DNA from: Pedobacter riviphilus
GTDB taxonomy: Bacteria > Bacteroidota > Bacteroidia > Sphingobacteriales > Sphingobacteriaceae
Reading direction: 5' to 3'
Assembly: GCF_014692875.1 (NCBI RefSeq)
Contig: NZ_CP061171.1
Location: 5,518,001-5,582,000 of the forward strand
Length of the DNA stretch: 64,000 bases
Position numbers and translations under genes: made by a program. Below the pieces are notes generated by a model, which was not told the DNA's origin, did not search any database, and worked only from the letters and a program-made list of their open reading frames with translations. Below, piece after piece: positions 60,140 through 64,000 of this stretch (position 1 is the stretch's first letter; each line of letters opens with the position of its first letter).

Positions 60140-60391
60140 ATGAATTTAAGAAGAGATGTATTTCAGGCCACTGCCTGACCCTGCCAGGAGGGCCATATTA
60201 TTGATGTTGGCTTCGCAATCTATAACGGCAGGTGCCATAGCGGCCAATTTTAACAAGGCAAGGCCAACTCTTTCAAAACGCCTGCAAATTCTTGCCGAGT
60301 GTGAATTGCTAGCGCAAAAAAAATGAAAGAAATTGCCGATTTTATTGATCCGAGCACACCTTTATCAGTTTTTACCAGAAGGTATTTTTAG
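60140..60391 (+). pseudogene. Decayed ArsR-family transcriptional regulator
   Basis: The pieces [12 protein letters not shown], then in another frame [20 protein letters not shown] with [20 protein letters not shown] and LAQKK, and then [10 protein letters not shown], match in order the conserved sequence of Bacteroidetes winged-helix ArsR regulators. The gene is broken by an in-frame TGA with a frameshift after the first 12 codons (about 60176), by loss of the wing segment between LLAQKK and MKEIADF, and by a missing C-terminus. It can no longer make the protein. No partner gene is adjacent. The rest of the 59924-60553 gap holds only the terminator of the next gene. Confidence 0.8.
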
Positions 60392-60455
60392 ATCATTTCG
60401 AAATACTCAAAGTTGTAATATAGGCTCAAATTTGGTTTGATTCGAGAAATTATTT

Positions 60456-60491
60456 AGAAAAACCCACAAATGCATTAAATGCATCTGCGGG
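60456..60491 (-). terminator. Terminator of the tlpA-like gene
   Basis: On the minus strand CCCGCAGATGCAT and ATGCATTTGTGGG pair with two mismatches around TTA, then TTTTTCT. It lies 63 nt beyond the stop. Confidence 0.75.
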
Positions 60492-60553
60492 CAGTAAGAG
60501 AATCAACTACAATCTCTTAGGTTAACTATGCTTGCTAAAAGAACACGCATTGG

Positions 60554-61927
60554 TTAATTATCGATTATTTTTTGAATAAGGTTTTTTAGTTCTGGATCTG
60601 ATGGACGAGGGGCATCTGCCCTGATAATTTTACCAGTTTTATCAAAGATCATAAACCTTGGTATACCAGCAATTTTGTAATAATCCAAAATGTCTTGTCC
60701 GCCTGAAGAGAAAAGCTGTACTCCTGATAATTTTTTATCCTTAATCATATTCAACCATTTGGCTTTATCTTTTCCCGCATCAACCGAAATACTTATAAAC
60801 TCAATGTTTTTCCCTTTCAAATCCACTTCAAGCTTTTGTAAATATGGTATTTCGTCTATGCAGGGTTTACACCAGGTAGCCCAAATATCAACAAACACAT
60901 ATTTGTCCTTAAAATCACTTAATGTTCTGTTTTTACCAGCCTCATCGGGATAGGAAAAGTTAAATGCCGGAGATCCTCCTTTATAAGTAAGCAGGGGTAT
61001 TTTAATGGCGTTGATTTGTTTTTTTTGATGATCAGTGATAAAAAACTGAACAAAGTTCCTGGTTTTGGCATCAAATTCTCCTTCCGATTTAATACCCTTT
61101 AAATAGGAGAGTACAACATCACCCTTTAGCGTATCATTAGGAACAAATTTTAAGTCTTCCTCCAGCCAAGCAGTTTTAGTGTCTTTTAAATGAGCCTGGG
61201 TTTTATTCAGGTAAATTAAACTCAAAAGTAGCCGTTTCCCATATGGGTAATTGTAGATGAGAGAGGTGTTTTTGGCGAAATCGGATGCTTTCAATGTGGA
61301 ATAAAAATCACTATATTCCTCAATTTTGGGGTGTGCTGTTCGTGGCGTTGATACAAAGTTTGTCGCCAGAATTGCAAGATCCAATTTAATAATATCTTTA
61401 ATGGCGGCATCAAATTTTGCATTACCTGTCTGCTTCCCTTTTAAAAAGTCTTTTGATTCCTTAACCGTTATCTCCTGTGCTGGAAAATAATCTACAAAAG
61501 TGCTAAGGGTGTTGTCAAAATAAACCGATTTCTGCTCAAGTGACTTTGTTAGATTATACCATTTATTCAGAACCTGATTTTCTTTCGAATTTGATTTGCC
61601 GGAAAGGGTATACAACGTATCGTTTGTCAAGGAAATAGATAACCTGTCTTCCTTTTTAAGGTAAAACTTAAACTTTTTTTGAAGGCTTTGATCATTATCA
61701 TATCCCAACACAAACAGACCTTCATATTCGGGATAAAAATAAAATCCAAAATTTCCAGCCTGATTAGGGCGCGCCTGGGCAATTTGTTCAAGCTGTCCGT
61801 CAAAGACCTTATACAATTTTACGGGCGATTCTAAATTTGTTGTTTCTCCACTAATCGTTACCTGGCTTTGGGCTTTAACACCAAGTATTAAAAGTAAAAT
61901 GACAGTGATGTTTAAAATTTTTCTCAT
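60554..61927 (-). CDS. TlpA-like thioredoxin domain protein, exported
   Basis: A 457-residue exported protein with a signal peptide (ILNITVILLLILGV, cleavage near KAQS). The N-terminal 100 residues look like a DUF4369-type beta domain, the middle is helical, and the C-terminal 150 form a TlpA/ResA thioredoxin domain with ATWCKPCIDEIPYL as the redox site and AGIPRFMIFDKTGKI with the cis-Pro. It is a probable thiol reductase in the periplasm. It follows the PKD-like lipoprotein by 48 nt on the same strand, as in many SusCD-linked operons. Confidence 0.9.
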   Translation of the reverse strand: MRKILNITVILLLILGVKAQSQVTISGETTNLESPVKLYKVFDGQLEQIAQARPNQAGNFGFYFYPEYEGLFVLGYDNDQSLQKKFKFYLKKEDRLSISLTNDTLYTLSGKSNSKENQVLNKWYNLTKSLEQKSVYFDNTLSTFVDYFPAQEITVKESKDFLKGKQTGNAKFDAAIKDIIKLDLAILATNFVSTPRTAHPKIEEYSDFYSTLKASDFAKNTSLIYNYPYGKRLLLSLIYLNKTQAHLKDTKTAWLEEDLKFVPNDTLKGDVVLSYLKGIKSEGEFDAKTRNFVQFFITDHQKKQINAIKIPLLTYKGGSPAFNFSYPDEAGKNRTLSDFKDKYVFVDIWATWCKPCIDEIPYLQKLEVDLKGKNIEFISISVDAGKDKAKWLNMIKDKKLSGVQLFSSGGQDILDYYKIAGIPRFMIFDKTGKIIRADAPRPSDPELKNLIQKIIDN

Positions 61928-61975
61928 ATATAATTTATTTTATTATTCTTTTATGCGGGCGGGGAGAAGCTTACA

Positions 61976-63469
61976 TTAGCTTTTTGGCCGCTCCCTATAG
62001 CTTACACTTACAATTTTACCAAAGCCTGTATAAGCGCCCGTTAAACTTAAATCTGCATTAAGATTTGGAACTTTATACAACTCCATTTTGCCGCTATCTG
62101 TCGGACTACCCAGGCTATAGCTACATACTACCAACTTATTTGAAACACCAACTGTACTTTGTTTAAATACCTGTTGAAATTTTATCAAACTGATTTTATC
62201 AGTTCCTTTATCTATCATAAGCTTACTTGTTTTATTGAACATATCATATTCATATATTTTGGAACCAACATTGTAAAAGATATATCCGAAATCAGGATTA
62301 ATTGCAAATTGCTCTGCCTTATCAATATCAGTCGCCAACATTTCCTGATAATAATTTTGCTTATATCCATCACCTGGATTAATCCGTGCCAAATAATATT
62401 TGGACGTTAGCTGGTTCTTTAAAATAGCAAAAGCTTCTCCTCCATTATAACTTGTATTATCCATAAAGACCAGGTCCATCCCAGTTTTGTTATAATCAAA
62501 CAAAGGCTGGTCCGGCATTAGCGCACAAGACGATTCGCCATTAACATGCCTTACGAAACGTTGTTTTTCTTTATCAAATAAGATCGCACCAGCAGGATAA
62601 TCTGAAGTTACAGTCGCTATAAAGGGCGAAGCAGGAAACACTTTATTTTCGCCTCTAACGATATTAATGGGCACACTATAATTCCTTGACCATGTATAAA
62701 AATAATAATAGTAGTTGCCCTGCGTATTTACATAAGAAACTTCCTCATCTGCGGCCTTTATAAAATCCACATGCAAATCAGAGGGTACATTTGAAGCAAA
62801 TTCATAGGCTATTGCTAAAGTGTTTTTCCATGAAAATGTTTCAGGATCAATCTTCGTGGTCAATTTATCTGTTGTGATATAAATACCGTAGGTTGAGGGA
62901 TTCCAAGGGTAACAATATATATCTAAAGGTTTTCCTGTAAGGGTAAGATTTGAGCCAGTAGTTTTTAAAACATCTTTTATCACATTTAAATTTTGATTAA
63001 CCATATCCAATCTGGCAGTTCCGTTGATGTCATTTAAAACCATCCAGCCTTCATAAACCTCGCTGCTTACCTGTAAATCAAAGGATTTTGTAAAAGTGAT
63101 CCCTGTTTTTTTGTCTGTAACATTATAAAAAACCTGGTACTGGCCTGAAGCAATGGTAATTAACACATTCAGGTTCTTTGTTTTTGCCAGGTTTTTTCGC
63201 TGGTCTTTGGGAAGCACCGAATAATCCTTAGTTAAAGCATACCATTCATAAGTATATTGGGCGGTATCGTTTTCATCTTTGGTAAATTTCAGTACCGGAT
63301 TGATTACGAGCGGCTTTCCAATCTCCGCGGTATAACTTTTTTCAATCCCGCCAAAATTCACTTCGTTTATCGGCTGATAATCATAATTGCCCAAATCCTT
63401 TTTGCAGCCAGAAAAGCTGCCAATTAGTGTGAAAAGAACAATCGCTGTATAATATATATTTTTAAGCAT
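61976..63469 (-). CDS. PKD-like family lipoprotein of a SusCD-type locus
   Basis: A 497-residue lipoprotein with lipobox FSGC at about residue 19-22. After it come two Ig/PKD-like segments (EKSYTAEIGKPLVINPVLKF, QYTYEWYAL, then YQVFYNVTDKKTGITFTKSF), which is the layout of the PKD-like lipoproteins encoded after DUF4843 genes. The C-terminal 350 residues form a beta-rich domain, possibly a propeller (YEGWMVLNDINGTARLDMV). It is probably surface exposed and works with a SusC/SusD pair outside the window. Only 19 nt separate it from the DUF4843 gene. Confidence 0.85.
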   Translation of the reverse strand: MLKNIYYTAIVLFTLIGSFSGCKKDLGNYDYQPINEVNFGGIEKSYTAEIGKPLVINPVLKFTKDENDTAQYTYEWYALTKDYSVLPKDQRKNLAKTKNLNVLITIASGQYQVFYNVTDKKTGITFTKSFDLQVSSEVYEGWMVLNDINGTARLDMVNQNLNVIKDVLKTTGSNLTLTGKPLDIYCYPWNPSTYGIYITTDKLTTKIDPETFSWKNTLAIAYEFASNVPSDLHVDFIKAADEEVSYVNTQGNYYYYFYTWSRNYSVPINIVRGENKVFPASPFIATVTSDYPAGAILFDKEKQRFVRHVNGESSCALMPDQPLFDYNKTGMDLVFMDNTSYNGGEAFAILKNQLTSKYYLARINPGDGYKQNYYQEMLATDIDKAEQFAINPDFGYIFYNVGSKIYEYDMFNKTSKLMIDKGTDKISLIKFQQVFKQSTVGVSNKLVVCSYSLGSPTDSGKMELYKVPNLNADLSLTGAYTGFGKIVSVSYRERPKS

Positions 63470-63488
63470 CTTTTGGTTTTTATAATTG

Positions 63489-64000
63489 TTAAAAGTTGTC
63501 TCCCATCCTCATAGGTGTTCCATCTTCATCGTAAACGGTTTGGCCCGCTGCCGCCAGATCATTTAAATAGCGCTGTACAAAAAGTGCGAAATAATTCTCC
63601 TTGTTTAAAAAAGCCTGTCCGCCATCATTAAACTGACTAACCGTGAGCCCCAAAACATTGGCCATTAAGACTATCTTTTTTTTACTGAATTTTCCAAAAA
63701 AGTAGTTGGACCATAGAGAAGGCATACCGAAAATATCGTCCACTTTTATTTTGTAACCAATATAACTACGCTTAGCCCCTGTAGTAGTATTTGTCACCAC
63801 TCCGGGCATCACTGTTTTGAAATTCTCGTTAGATACTAAATTGAGTTTTAATGTCAGGCGTTGATTAGCGATATCTATGGTTCTATGAAATTTTATTTTA
63901 ATGGTATCCTGCAATTGATTTGGTTTAATCTCAAATTTCGTATTGACAAAATCAAAATGAACACCTTCTTTTGCTGTAGAGGTAGGATCAATCTCCAGTT
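63489..64000 (-). CDS. DUF4843 family lipoprotein, C-terminal part
   Basis: About 170 residues are visible. The frame is open to the right edge, so the N-terminus (expected lipobox) is outside. The visible start LEIDPTSTAKEGVHFDF and then FEIKPNQLQDTIKIKFHR match the first beta domain of DUF4843 proteins. The end has FGKFSKKKIVLMANVLGL and a helical stretch with QRYLNDLAAAGQ. These proteins sit in the outer membrane next to SusC/SusD pairs of polysaccharide or peptide uptake. It heads the visible operon with the PKD-like and TlpA-like genes. Confidence 0.82.
   Translation of the reverse strand, partial: LEIDPTSTAKEGVHFDFVNTKFEIKPNQLQDTIKIKFHRTIDIANQRLTLKLNLVSNENFKTVMPGVVTNTTTGAKRSYIGYKIKVDDIFGMPSLWSNYFFGKFSKKKIVLMANVLGLTVSQFNDGGQAFLNKENYFALFVQRYLNDLAAAGQTVYDEDGTPMRMGDNF

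Noticed and set aside
1..64000. CRISPR array, rRNA operon, IS transposase, prophage or integrase
   Set aside because: No regularly spaced repeats, no rRNA-like segment and no transposase or integrase ORF are visible.

Overview
This 64 kb window looks like a chromosomal segment of a Bacteroidetes bacterium of the family Sphingobacteriaceae, most like Pedobacter. The grounds are AT-rich DNA, -7 promoter boxes of the form TAnnTTTG, and typical families (SIMPL, head-GIN DUF2807, DUF2490, DUF6515, choice-of-anchor I, and a DUF4843/PKD-like/TlpA group of the kind found behind SusCD genes). It also has FabV as an enoyl-ACP reductase and carotenoid genes of the bacteroidetal type. This placement is inferred from gene content; no search was run.

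Layout. 1-12.6 kb is mostly housekeeping: the C-terminal part of NAD synthetase, an OsmC peroxidase, a metzincin-like lipoprotein, an lnt-dinB-lspA operon in which lnt carries a frameshift, a PH/SHOCT protein, rsmI, serS, a SIMPL protein, a cold-shock protein, GNAT and fabV. 12.9-29.3 kb holds envelope and secreted proteins (DUF2490 and other beta-barrels, DUF2807, M1 and CocE/NonD hydrolases, a phytase-like esterase, a choice-of-anchor I lipoprotein), a HAD phosphatase and lpd. 29.5-31.2 kb is a thiamine-salvage unit: a TPP riboswitch followed by overlapping thiD and tenA, with an MFS gene next. 33.9-40.3 kb is an RND multidrug efflux operon headed by its tetR.

The most unusual part is 41.0-47.0 kb. 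This compact cassette makes and exports two small six-cysteine peptides with double-glycine leaders. It encodes a membrane oxidoreductase that fuses a C39-like domain lacking the catalytic cysteine to a VKOR domain and a thioredoxin domain, then peptide 1, a C39 peptidase-ABC exporter, an HlyD-type adaptor and peptide 2. The likely scheme is that the VKOR/thioredoxin protein oxidises cysteines while the exporter removes the leader and secretes the peptides. No RiPP-modifying enzyme is present. Peptide 2 has lost its ATG and the first leader residues relative to peptide 1 through a 31-nt deletion, and appears to start at TTG.

47.1-58.7 kb contains murB, an ECF sigma factor, a phytoene desaturase (crtI), a small conserved-looking secreted protein with a lycopene cyclase gene, a cytochrome b5-like protein, an AraC regulator divergent from a TolC-EmrA-EmrB type efflux operon, and a PfkB kinase. 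The carotene hydroxylase crtZ lies 9 kb away at 40.4 kb, and no phytoene synthase is present in the window. 58.8-64 kb has tRNA-Asn, a PhzF protein, a decayed ArsR-family regulator, and the tail of a probable SusCD-linked operon (DUF4843, PKD-like lipoprotein, TlpA thioredoxin).

Intergenic DNA carries at least three families of dispersed repeats, many good hairpin terminators, and no CRISPR array, IS transposase or rRNA that I can see.
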